The notes beneath the pieces are model-generated. The model did not search any database and was not told the origin of the DNA. It worked only from the letters and a program-made list of their open reading frames with translations. 64,000 nucleotides of DNA, from assembly GCA_903995115.1 (NCBI GenBank), contig LR877156.1, forward strand, positions 434,001-498,000, read 5' to 3'. The stretch's first letter is position 1. Each line of letters starts with the position of its first letter. This document shows, piece by piece, positions 53,606 to 62,240 of this stretch. A program made the translations under genes and the position numbers. The DNA is from Angomonas deanei. Its lineage: Eukaryota; Euglenozoa; Kinetoplastea; Trypanosomatida; Trypanosomatidae.

Positions 53606-54226
53606 TTACTGGAGGGTGCCCGCACACAAATCCGTGTATCGGTTGGCCTGGTTATTCATCAGAAGGGCAATAATGAGACCGTAAAGTCCTAACGCCTCTG
53701 AGAAAATAAGCATCAACACCATCGCTACGAAGATCTGGTCTTGTTTTCCGTAGGCACGGGCGGCGGTGTCGCCCACCACACCGATCGAGAGGCCAGAGGC
53801 GAGGGCCGCCATACCAGCCGCGAGACCCGCACCGAGATGCAGGTAGCCAGCGTAGGAGGAGTACGTATACTTATCCGTCTTGATGTTGTTGTTGATAATC
53901 ACGGCGATAATGAGGCCGTAGATACCAAGAATACCAGCCATGACGACCGGCACGATACCACGCATAATCTTCTCCGGAGCGGACACACCCAAGTACGCGA
54001 CGCCGACACCAGACTTGGCCGCACCGTAGGCAGAGCCGAGGTTCGCGAAGACGAGCGCGCTGGCGGCCCCGAGAGAGCCGAAGAGACCGGCACTCTGGGG
54101 GTACATGACGGCGAGACAGGCTTCGCTCTCTCCAGCTGCCATGGAGCAGATGACGGCTATTCCTACTAACGAAGCCAGCGTAAGCACGAGGTTCCGCTTA
54201 CTCTTGAAGCGAAGAAAGTTCAACAT
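53606..54226 (-). CDS. V-type H+-ATPase proteolipid subunit c
   Basis: 206 residues from the ATG at 54226 (MLNFLRFKSKRNLVLT); the 53-codon upstream extension is spacer. Two hairpin pairs of TM helices: AGLFGSLGAASALVFANLGSAYG / VVMAGILGIYGLIIAVII and LGAGLAAGMAALASGLSIGVVGD / VLMLIFSEALGLYGLIIALLM. The essential proton-carrying Glu is in LIFSEALGLYG of the last helix. The usual subunit is about 155-165 residues; here an additional hydrophobic N-terminal segment (about 13-30) and a short loop with two acidic residues precede it, perhaps a signal peptide. It forms the rotor ring of the V-ATPase that acidifies acidocalcisomes and endo-lysosomes. Confidence 0.9.
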   Translation of the reverse strand: MLNFLRFKSKRNLVLTLASLVGIAVICSMAAGESEACLAVMYPQSAGLFGSLGAASALVFANLGSAYGAAKSGVGVAYLGVSAPEKIMRGIVPVVMAGILGIYGLIIAVIINNNIKTDKYTYSSYAGYLHLGAGLAAGMAALASGLSIGVVGDTAARAYGKQDQIFVAMVLMLIFSEALGLYGLIIALLMNNQANRYTDLCAGTLQ

Positions 54227-54427
54227 GGAAAATAATACTGTTTTATTCTTGTTGGGTAAAGAACGGGAGAAAGATGGGGGGTGATGAAGTGAATACAAGA
54301 GCATGAAATGAAAACCAGGGATGTGAATAATAATAATAATACAAAAAAAAAAAGTGAAAAAAAAAAAAAAAGAACTGTAATCCATCTAGGACATTGCCAA
54401 TCATGCGCCACTGCCCTTGTTTTATTT

Positions 54428-57400
54428 TTATTCCGTCCGCTTCTCTAGCAGACGGAAAAAACTCTTCACCATAAAGGTCTGCGTAGGCACATCCTCAATG
54501 ATCACCGTATTCAGCTGACTGTGAAACCCCTCTTCAAACCCACGATCAACCGAAATGGTCTTCCCCAGTGTCGACCGCGCCGCCAGGTAGTAGGCGGCGT
54601 CCTTCTGAAGTTGCCGCACGTTTTCGACCATTTCATCCAACTTGGCAAACTTTCGCCAATGAATCAGAATGAGATCATTCTCCTGCTGGAGGGTGGGCCC
54701 TGGGGCAGGCTTCCGCTGGGATGGTACCGCCGCGTCCACCGTGTTCTCGTGTGCCATGGGATGAAAAGGACTCTTGGGGGAGGTGAGAAACGCCGGTACC
54801 GTGTTGTCCAGCGTTTGAAACTCTTTTATGATCGGTTGCAACACCGGCACGAGCGGATACTCGGACTTGTCTGGCAGGTGGTTCAAGTATTCCGGGGAGT
54901 CGAAGTGTAGGTGACGGTAGAGAAACGGCAAATCCTCTGTTTCCGCTTTCTGTCCCTCCGTGGACTGAGAAAAGTGTTTGAAAGGGGGTTTGAGCTTACT
55001 CGCCTTGTCCATGGGCGTAAAAAACCACTGCAGTCGGCGCACACTGTGAACGGCGGTCAGCGGTATCAGAGAGGCCACCCGCTGGCAAGACATGAGCTTG
55101 ATGACGTAGGGGTGACTGAAGCACTGAAAGATACTGTAGGAGGCGTGCACGTTGTTCACCTGCAGGAAGGCGACCACCAAGTCCACAATACGACACACGG
55201 CAATGACAAGGTAGTGTGCACGCTGCTGCGCATTACCGGGTGCCTCGTCTTCGACGCTACTGGTGTCGCTAGCGTCCTCATCCGAGTCGACGCTCACAAA
55301 TACCTTTTTCTTTCCCGCCCCCTTCAATTCAGCATTGGTTTGCATAAAGGCAGTGATCGAATCCGCGGAGCTCTGCTCAGTGGAGGGCGGTGGCTGCATA
55401 CTGTCAACAAAGGCGGCGTGTAGCAGAAGGGACGTGGACCACTCCGTCAAGTCCGTGGAGCTGTGAAGAAAGGCGCTGATAAAGGAGTTTTTGAACGTGT
55501 CCGTGCTGAAAAAAGGAGGCGATTCGTGTTTGGCCAGCGCCACAATGTCGTTCGGAGGGAAAAGGGCGAAGAGAGTAAGATGCGAAGCGGTCAACCCCTT
55601 CACATAGTCCGCCATGGAGAAATGGGAAAACAAATCCAACGACAGCCGTGACCTCTCCAGCAGCGCATCTCTATCAATCGTGCTGCGCGTGACCCGTTTG
55701 CCAAGATACCCCTGGTGAATCTCGGGTCTCTTCCGAAACGTAAAAGGAGGTAGATGCTCCTCGTGCTCGACGCTCACCTCTTCCACAAATGCCTTTAACC
55801 AGGTGTGAAACGACGTGTGTAGCCGACTCATTGTTGGCGGAATGGTATGCTCGACAAACGCCCTCCGACTTATCTGGCCAGCCGGCGTCAACACCCGTGA
55901 GGATCCCTGCCGGAAGAGTTGATCTGGCTCTTCAAACTCCAGCCGGTTCAGCAGCTTGGCCGCCTCGTGCCGCAGGAATTCCCCTACCTGCGGGAGCTCC
56001 ACCGGACAGTCCGTCCAGCGCGCAGGGAGGTAGCACACCTGATCACAAAAGTGCAAAATGGTGCGGAGCATCGTTTGGTCGAATTGGTGCGGAAAGTGTC
56101 TCACCCAGTGCAGCAGGATCGCCAGCACCTTCACCTGTATTCTACTGCACACCTGCAGCCAGAGGGAGGCGCTCTTGGAGTAGTAGGTGACGAGGTTCCC
56201 GTAATCCTGGTGCGCGTCGTCCTCTGTGCTGGGCGGGCGACTCATCCAGTGCGACGTGGAGTCCTCCACTCGACTGTCATCGTGGGAGGAGAGGAAGTCG
56301 TCCAAGTACCCCTCGCCTTCCATATTCCGCATAAAGTCCAGGGTGGACCCCACCTTCATGGACTCCGCCACGGAGCCTCCGAGGTTGGGGTTAAACGGCC
56401 TGCCGGAGACAGTTTCGCACTGGGAGCGTTTTCGGGGAAAGGTGTCACTGTTAATATCAATATAAATTCCATGTGCTCTATATTTCTTAAAACCGAGGGG
56501 CAACGCAAGCGGCACCATAAATCGCTCAATGAGTTTTGCCAGAAGCGCCGCCGACGTCGTGAAGCAACGGTGCTGTCGGAAGAAGACGTCGACGAAGCTT
56601 GCCGCGTGTGCATCTGGCGCGGGAAGGGGCTCCTCCGTGATGGAGACCCCCGTTAGCTTTTCCACCAACTCGTGCAGTGTGCCAAACAGAATATCGCCCG
56701 TCTGGGGACACACATTGGGGGGCATCCCAAGTAGATTGGCAGACCCCGCCACAGACCACATCGGCTCCTTGCTCTGCTCCTCAATGTACTGCAGAACCTC
56801 CCGTGGGGGTGTGCGCAGGTGCAGCTCATCGTACTGGCGCCGCAGTCGCTGCGGGAAGTGCATGTAGAGAATCGCCAGATCAAAGAATAACGTCTCTGGT
56901 AGCCCACACAGCGTGGGTAGAATACGCCCGTACGTGAACAACCGTTTTTTATCTGGCTTGGCTTTCGTCGGTACATGGGGGTTGTCCTTCCGCAAGTCTG
57001 TCCCGTACACATGCAGCGGGATGTTTTGTTCAATCTCGGTTTGCAGCTCTTCTATCCCGCGCTTAAAAAAGTCAAACGCATTTTTAGGGTACCGCTTCTG
57101 ATTCGGCTTACGTGGGGAGGTCGACAAGGCACTTTGGGTCCCACTGTGCCCGGTGGGCGCTCTGGCGGAAAAGGGGGTTCTATTTTCGGTGGAATTCAAA
57201 ACTGAAAAGTCATCCACTTTGGAGACTGGGTCCTCAAACGCCGTTGCCGTTTCCACCGCGGCAGCCCGCATGCGGAGTGCCAGCTGGTGCCGTACCTCCT
57301 CTTCGCCTCGCTGTGCGCTGGTGGCCTCATCCTTCAGCATGGCAATCACAACGTCGTGCCGACCAGTAATCTCCAAATGGGCAATGACGGCATTTCGGAT

Positions 57401-57769
57401 ACTTTCCTTCGAAAACGGTCTAAACCGCGACGACGGTGACTCCCCAAATTGGGGTATTCCCTGTTGTTGCAGCGATCGCATCACATTGTCGTAGGTGTTT
57501 TCCCCCCGGCTGCTACTGCTCCTACCCTGCGACGGTGACGGACCGTCGCGAGAACCCTGGAGGTCGGAATAGGGGACGCGGTTCGGCTGGGGCCGCCCAC
57601 TGCTGTTTGGTTCCATCTGGAATGTGGTGCGGAGTTGCGGTCGGGTGTAGGGAGATGTCTTCTCACCAGTGGTCGTGTGGAGAGCTCTTATCGGGTCAAT
57701 CTCCGAGACATAGGCTGGTGGCCTCGTCGCGTAGGGGAATGTGGCAGATTTACCTTCATTATGGCTCAT
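54428..57769 (-). CDS. Ras guanine-nucleotide-exchange-factor-like (RasGEF) protein with LisH-like start
   Basis: 1113 residues. Residues 1-115 are disordered; a LisH-like helix pair is at about 120-150 (SKESIRNAVIAHLEITGRHD). A RasGEF N-terminal module is suggested at about 390-600 (VFFRQHRCFTTSAALLAKLIERF; IQVKVLAILLHWVRHFPHQF, FLRHEAAKLLNRLEF). A catalytic RasGEF region is suggested from about 705 to 1080: MADYVKGLTASHLTLFALFPPNDIV, RAHYLVIAVCRIVDLVVAFLQVNN, YSIFQCFSHPYVIKL, YLNHLPDKSEYPLVPVLQPIIKEF and ILIHWRKFAKLDEMVENVRQLQKDAAYYLAA, the order seen in Cdc25-type exchange factors. A long Ser/Asp-rich insert (about 845-885) separates the halves. Its GTPase partner is not clear. Confidence 0.62.
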   Translation of the reverse strand: MSHNEGKSATFPYATRPPAYVSEIDPIRALHTTTGEKTSPYTRPQLRTTFQMEPNSSGRPQPNRVPYSDLQGSRDGPSPSQGRSSSSRGENTYDNVMRSLQQQGIPQFGESPSSRFRPFSKESIRNAVIAHLEITGRHDVVIAMLKDEATSAQRGEEEVRHQLALRMRAAAVETATAFEDPVSKVDDFSVLNSTENRTPFSARAPTGHSGTQSALSTSPRKPNQKRYPKNAFDFFKRGIEELQTEIEQNIPLHVYGTDLRKDNPHVPTKAKPDKKRLFTYGRILPTLCGLPETLFFDLAILYMHFPQRLRRQYDELHLRTPPREVLQYIEEQSKEPMWSVAGSANLLGMPPNVCPQTGDILFGTLHELVEKLTGVSITEEPLPAPDAHAASFVDVFFRQHRCFTTSAALLAKLIERFMVPLALPLGFKKYRAHGIYIDINSDTFPRKRSQCETVSGRPFNPNLGGSVAESMKVGSTLDFMRNMEGEGYLDDFLSSHDDSRVEDSTSHWMSRPPSTEDDAHQDYGNLVTYYSKSASLWLQVCSRIQVKVLAILLHWVRHFPHQFDQTMLRTILHFCDQVCYLPARWTDCPVELPQVGEFLRHEAAKLLNRLEFEEPDQLFRQGSSRVLTPAGQISRRAFVEHTIPPTMSRLHTSFHTWLKAFVEEVSVEHEEHLPPFTFRKRPEIHQGYLGKRVTRSTIDRDALLERSRLSLDLFSHFSMADYVKGLTASHLTLFALFPPNDIVALAKHESPPFFSTDTFKNSFISAFLHSSTDLTEWSTSLLLHAAFVDSMQPPPSTEQSSADSITAFMQTNAELKGAGKKKVFVSVDSDEDASDTSSVEDEAPGNAQQRAHYLVIAVCRIVDLVVAFLQVNNVHASYSIFQCFSHPYVIKLMSCQRVASLIPLTAVHSVRRLQWFFTPMDKASKLKPPFKHFSQSTEGQKAETEDLPFLYRHLHFDSPEYLNHLPDKSEYPLVPVLQPIIKEFQTLDNTVPAFLTSPKSPFHPMAHENTVDAAVPSQRKPAPGPTLQQENDLILIHWRKFAKLDEMVENVRQLQKDAAYYLAARSTLGKTISVDRGFEEGFHSQLNTVIIEDVPTQTFMVKSFFRLLEKRTE

Positions 57770-58151
57770 GCAAAACCCATACTGTGATTTCTATTGGAAG
57801 TCTAAAACTTAAAGGAGCCAGCAATAAAGAGAGAAATTGTGAAACATCCATGTTGCAAAAGGGAGGCGTCTCCCCTTTTCCCGTTCGATCACGCAAAAAG
57901 AAAAAAGAATTAACAAGGGCGAAATATGTTTTGATGAATAAAGAAGAGGAAATAACAATAAAAATGGAGAAGTACAATGATCATTTTCAACGGGTAGATT
58001 TCTAGTAATAATAAAGTTTTAAAAAGGATAAAAATACACCATGACAACAACGATGAAAAACGCAAACTAAACAGAAAAAAAAAGTGGGATTTCAACGATG
58101 AAGATTGAACTAGTGGTTGGTCAATCATAGTTTCACCATACAAGGTCGTTC
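57770..58151. other. Spacer upstream of the RasGEF-like gene
   Basis: 382 bp of AT-rich sequence without a convincing gene. Pyrimidine-rich patches in sense lie at 57870-57950 and 58000-58090. Short open frames here are rich in Phe, Leu and Ser codons of the sort produced by T tracts. No A or T homopolymer above ten bases. Confidence 0.4.
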
Positions 58152-61100
58152 TTACTTGTTCTGGTGTCTTTTTTCTACTTCCAGAACCTTTTTGAGGGCG
58201 GCATTCGCCACCACCACAGCCGCGGCTGCCATTAGCTTGGCTTCCTGGATATCGTCACCGCCCGATACACCGCTTGCCGAGTCGTTTACCCCGACGTCGG
58301 CGTCATTCACGTCTTCGTTGTATTCCTCCTCGTCGCGGTAGTCACTCTCCGCCACGTGTTCCTCGTAGTACTCGTCCACGTAGTCTTCCGCATTCTGTTC
58401 ATCGGGCTCATTTCCTTCGTAGTAGTCCGACTGGTCTTCCGCCTCATCCATGTAGGCGGAGGAGGACCGGTCAGACTGCTCGTAGGGGCGTTGACTCTCG
58501 CTACCGCGCTCGTTCACTTCGGAGGGTTGCGGTTCTACCGTACCGTTCGTCTCCTCTGTGGGCCGTTGGTGGTCCGGCATGTCCGCCCCCCGTTCGAGGC
58601 GCTCATACGGCGGGACGGCCGCCTTTCCGCGGTGATACGGAGTACTGGCGACGTCCTTCCGGCCCGAGGCGGAGGAGGCTGGCCGGCTGGATGGGGCGGC
58701 AGAGGAGGGTTTACTGTTGGAGGACAATTGCTTATTCGGCGACGTCTCCGATCCCGTGTACTTGTTGGATCGGGGGACAGAGGCGGTACTGGGCGCCTTT
58801 GCCGGTGCAGCGGACTCTACCGTTGGCATCTCCTTGACGCTCTGGAAGGCGTCACTCGGGGCGATGTCGGTCCGTACGGCACTTTGCGCCAGCGATTCAT
58901 CGTCGGGTCCGGCGCAGCTGTAAAGGGCGTCGCTTGTCGCCGGCGCCTCGGACTCCTCATCGTGACTGGGAGAGCGGACACCGTCGTCGTTGCCGAGGAA
59001 GGGGCGTGTCTCGGAGCCCTGGGAAGCCTCGTCGGCCTCCGTGTGCTTCGGTGCCGGCTGGTACAGCTCCGACGCCGCGTCCACGTGGTGACTGGGGGTG
59101 GTCTCCGACTTGCTCCACACACTGCTAGACTTGGAGGAGGGGACAGCCCTGGAGTGCTTTCCGGCGCTCTGTCGGCTTCGCTCGGACCGGCGAGTGCTCT
59201 GAGAGGCAACGTCGCTGTTGGATGGTTCGTACATGGTGTTCACGACCTCGCGCTTGCGGGATGGGGCCTCGCTGCCAGCGTTGTGAGTGGACAGTGGAAC
59301 GGAGGGTGCCTCCTGTCTGTAGGTGGAGCGAGGCGCGTTGGAAGGGGCTTCGGAGTGTCTGCTGGACTGGGCTGGGGACTTTTTGTTGTCTCCACGGGGG
59401 CGCTGGCTGCTTTCCTGCGAGGTGAAGCCGTAGCTGTAGCCGCCCTGAGACGTGACCTCACTGTTGGCGGGCTCTTCCATCGTCTCCTCAATTCCGCGAA
59501 CACCGGACGGCACTTCACTGCCGGTGTCACGGGCGGGGAGGGGCACAGAAGCCACCTGACCCCTGTGCACAGAGTGGGGGACGTTGGACGGCGCTTCCGA
59601 GTGCCTGCTTGACTGCGCGGAGGACTTCTTGTTGTCTCCACGGGGACGCTGGCTGCTTTCTTGGGAAGTAAAGCCATAACTATAGCCACCCTGAGAGGTG
59701 ATCTCACTGTCAGCGGGTTCCACCGCTGGCTTCGCGGCGTCGCGCTTACCAGCAGACCTCTCGCTCCTCGCACCACGAGTGGAGGGACGAGCGGAATTAA
59801 CCTCATCCACGCGTACAGAATGAGACTCATAGTAGGCATTCTCCGAAAACGTGCTAGACTCCGCTGGGGACTTGTTTTTCTTGTCTCGAGGGCGGTTGCT
59901 CTGCAGAGAGGGCGTACCATAGCTGTACCCGCTCTGAGATGCAATCTCACTGTTGGCCGGCTCCTCCATCGTGTTGGTGATCTCCTTATCAATCGGCAGC
60001 GCCTCGTCGTTGTGGTACGAGGCGATGACGACAGCGGGTGCCGCGCCCAGGTGGACGGAGTGCGGCACATTGGATGTGGCGTTGGAATTGACGTCATCAT
60101 CCCTGCGGCGGCGAGAGGTCTTGGAGGGGGCCTCGGAGGGCTTGCTGGAACGGGGAACCTCGGATCCACCAGCCTTGGAAGGCACTTCCGAACGCTTGCT
60201 GGAGCGAGGGACCTGTGAGCTCTCGGCCTCGGAAGGTGCTTCCGAGTGTTTACTGGACCGGGGAACCTCCGATCCGCCCGCCTTAGAAGGCGCCTCTCCG
60301 TCTTTACCGCTACGAGCCCCGCGGGACGCCCTTCCGGTCTCACTGTATGCAGTGGAGGCAGGAGGAGAGTCCACGTAGGTGATGGAAAACTCGCGGGTGA
60401 CAGCGGGATTGCCGTAAGCACCGGATGAGCGACGCCGGGCCGGCAGGGAAGAACGGGAGGACTGCACGGTTTCGCGGTCGGTGAACTCGGAGGAGGCCAC
60501 GGAGCGGCGATCCGGCAATCGTGAGGAGCGGGTCGTGTTGCTCTCCAGATCAGCGTCCCTTTGCTTGGCGGGGACATTTTCGGGCTCGTGGTATATGGAT
60601 TGTTTCCGATTGGCGTCTTCGGCAAATGAGGTGTTGTCCTTCGGCTTTCTCCCGCCATGACGCCCCTCATCGGACCGGCCACTCTTCCGCTTGTCACTGC
60701 GGATGGAGGACTCATGGGATGGGGTCACGCTACCGTCTTTCTCTTCCTGTGCGTAGCTCTTCGTCTCCTCCTTCTTTTCCTCCTTCATGAAGCGAACGAT
60801 CGGGGGCAAATCGGCCCTCTGGCAGTTCAATCGCTGGTGAACATACGCCGCGATCGATTTCAGTTCTTCCGTGTTAAAAAGTGTAAAGTCCACAAACTCC
60901 GCCTTTTGCATATTGACCAGGTGAAAGCGAATGGAGCCCTCATCGAAGGGAGATGGCATTTCGTGACGCGGTTGCTTTCCGGGACCAGACCAGAAAGGAG
61001 GGCTGAGCTCGTTGGGGCCCAGCACACGGGGGTCGAAGCTGGTAATGTCAGCCAGCACGATGCATTCGTAGGACGCATTATCGCCCACACTCTCGTTCAG

Positions 61101-61985
61101 ACTCACCTCAATAAATTTCTTCAGGGCGTCTGCCAGAACATCCGCAGGGGTGTTTGAAACAGGCTTGGCCTCCTTCTTTCCGCTAGCGCGAGCTGCATCC
61201 GCGTCCTCCCCAACGTTGAACAGAACGCCCAACTCGTCGCTGCAGACGGCCTCCGCCGCAATGCACTTACCGGCCACGACAAACACACGCATGCAGATGG
61301 AACTGTTCAATTTGCGGTCGTTGATCAAAATACAGTTTGTGGAGCGGAGGGCCTCGGAGAGGGCGGGGAACTTTTCCATCAGCGCGAAGGCCTCGTCGCC
61401 GTTGGCACAAGGACACTTGACGTAGTCAAACGGACCTTCCTCCCTTTCCTCCTCGTCGCGCTCTTCCTGAGAAATAAAAGATGGGGTCTCAATAAACGCA
61501 CGCGCAATTTGGGCCAGCGGGGCGGAAGTGGGCACGGTTTGAATAAAGAATTGCTCGAAGCCGAATCCCTCAATAGCGCCACGAAGCGTGTTCTTCGCCT
61601 TTTCGCGGGAAAGGTCGGCACAGGGGACGACGGCGGCAAACGGAGATTTGACCGCAATATTCTCCAGATGGTACCAATTCCCCACCGTCTGGACATACGT
61701 GGAGATACTATTGTTGTGCTGCTCCATCACCTGAACGAGTTGCATACTCTCTTCGCCCTTCCGGTCGGACTTGGTGGAGCCGTTCTGCTTGTCGGTGGGT
61801 TGGGCGTCGGAGGCCTTGGCAGCGACACGGCACCGCTCCAGTTCCTTCTTCCAGGCACCCTGAAGCATGTCCTCGGTATTCACATGATCCAGAAACTGGG
61901 CGGATTCTTCTTTTAACTTGCTTCGTCCCGATGGCGTGGCGGTGGGTCGTCGTTCTCCTTTTTTAGGACTGGGGACAAATGACAT
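58152..61985 (-). CDS. Large Ser/Glu-rich repeat protein with an ordered N-terminal domain, possibly CDC123-like
   Basis: 1277 residues. Residues about 1-400 are ordered, with YVKCPCANGDEAFALMEKF, RVFVVAGKCIAAEAVC, then ECIVLADITSFDPRVLG and AEFVDFTLFNTEELKSI; the order loosely recalls the D123/CDC123 ATP-grasp fold, but no motif is decisive. Residues 400-1160 are Ser/Arg/Glu/Pro-rich and disordered. They include three 20-residue repeats of the type GGSEVPRSSKxSEAPSK (DNA about 60121-60300) and four roughly 82-residue repeats, each with EPANSExxSQxGYSYG (DNA about 59222-59980). The C-terminus is acidic (YDEDE and EYNEDVND) then a helix (EAKLMAAAAVVVANAALKKVLEVEKRH). Such repeat proteins are typical of the kinetoplastid cytoskeleton, but the role is unknown. 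Confidence 0.65.
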   Translation of the reverse strand: MSFVPSPKKGERRPTATPSGRSKLKEESAQFLDHVNTEDMLQGAWKKELERCRVAAKASDAQPTDKQNGSTKSDRKGEESMQLVQVMEQHNNSISTYVQTVGNWYHLENIAVKSPFAAVVPCADLSREKAKNTLRGAIEGFGFEQFFIQTVPTSAPLAQIARAFIETPSFISQEERDEEEREEGPFDYVKCPCANGDEAFALMEKFPALSEALRSTNCILINDRKLNSSICMRVFVVAGKCIAAEAVCSDELGVLFNVGEDADAARASGKKEAKPVSNTPADVLADALKKFIEVSLNESVGDNASYECIVLADITSFDPRVLGPNELSPPFWSGPGKQPRHEMPSPFDEGSIRFHLVNMQKAEFVDFTLFNTEELKSIAAYVHQRLNCQRADLPPIVRFMKEEKKEETKSYAQEEKDGSVTPSHESSIRSDKRKSGRSDEGRHGGRKPKDNTSFAEDANRKQSIYHEPENVPAKQRDADLESNTTRSSRLPDRRSVASSEFTDRETVQSSRSSLPARRRSSGAYGNPAVTREFSITYVDSPPASTAYSETGRASRGARSGKDGEAPSKAGGSEVPRSSKHSEAPSEAESSQVPRSSKRSEVPSKAGGSEVPRSSKPSEAPSKTSRRRRDDDVNSNATSNVPHSVHLGAAPAVVIASYHNDEALPIDKEITNTMEEPANSEIASQSGYSYGTPSLQSNRPRDKKNKSPAESSTFSENAYYESHSVRVDEVNSARPSTRGARSERSAGKRDAAKPAVEPADSEITSQGGYSYGFTSQESSQRPRGDNKKSSAQSSRHSEAPSNVPHSVHRGQVASVPLPARDTGSEVPSGVRGIEETMEEPANSEVTSQGGYSYGFTSQESSQRPRGDNKKSPAQSSRHSEAPSNAPRSTYRQEAPSVPLSTHNAGSEAPSRKREVVNTMYEPSNSDVASQSTRRSERSRQSAGKHSRAVPSSKSSSVWSKSETTPSHHVDAASELYQPAPKHTEADEASQGSETRPFLGNDDGVRSPSHDEESEAPATSDALYSCAGPDDESLAQSAVRTDIAPSDAFQSVKEMPTVESAAPAKAPSTASVPRSNKYTGSETSPNKQLSSNSKPSSAAPSSRPASSASGRKDVASTPYHRGKAAVPPYERLERGADMPDHQRPTEETNGTVEPQPSEVNERGSESQRPYEQSDRSSSAYMDEAEDQSDYYEGNEPDEQNAEDYVDEYYEEHVAESDYRDEEEYNEDVNDADVGVNDSASGVSGGDDIQEAKLMAAAAVVVANAALKKVLEVEKRHQNK
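59222..59980 (-). repeat. Four tandem repeats of about 248 bp inside the large repeat protein
   Basis: Units begin near 59231, 59475, 59725 and 59973 (spacing about 244, 250 and 248 bp). Each encodes EPxNSxxxSQ followed by GYSYG and then RPRxxxKKSxAxSS. The second and third units are the most alike at DNA level over the segment coding GYSYGFTSQESSQRPRGDNKKS; the first and fourth are more diverged. They are read from the sequence by eye. Confidence 0.7.
60121..60300 (-). repeat. Three short tandem repeats of 60 bp
   Basis: Three 20-codon units of the form A/GGGSEVPRSSKxSEAPSK lie side by side between the longer repeats and the N-terminal domain of the large Ser-rich protein. They are close in sequence, differing mainly in the residue before SEAPSK and at the Gly pair. 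Confidence 0.65.
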
Positions 61986-62240
61986 AGGGTTATACGATGG
62001 AAAAATCTAATAAATAGAAAAAAACGTTTTACAAAAAAAAAAAAATACTCTTTTCATAGAAGCAAAAAATGAGGGGAAGAGGTGCGCAGTATTAAAGAAA
62101 TAAGCTGGCATGAACCACGGCCACGAAGCCTATATGGAAAGCGAGACAAGCAGTACGAACATTTAGCGCAATATACGTTTCTAAAGACTGTGAGGACAGA
62201 AACAATGGATGTGTGTGCGTTAAATCCCTCATACACCGTT

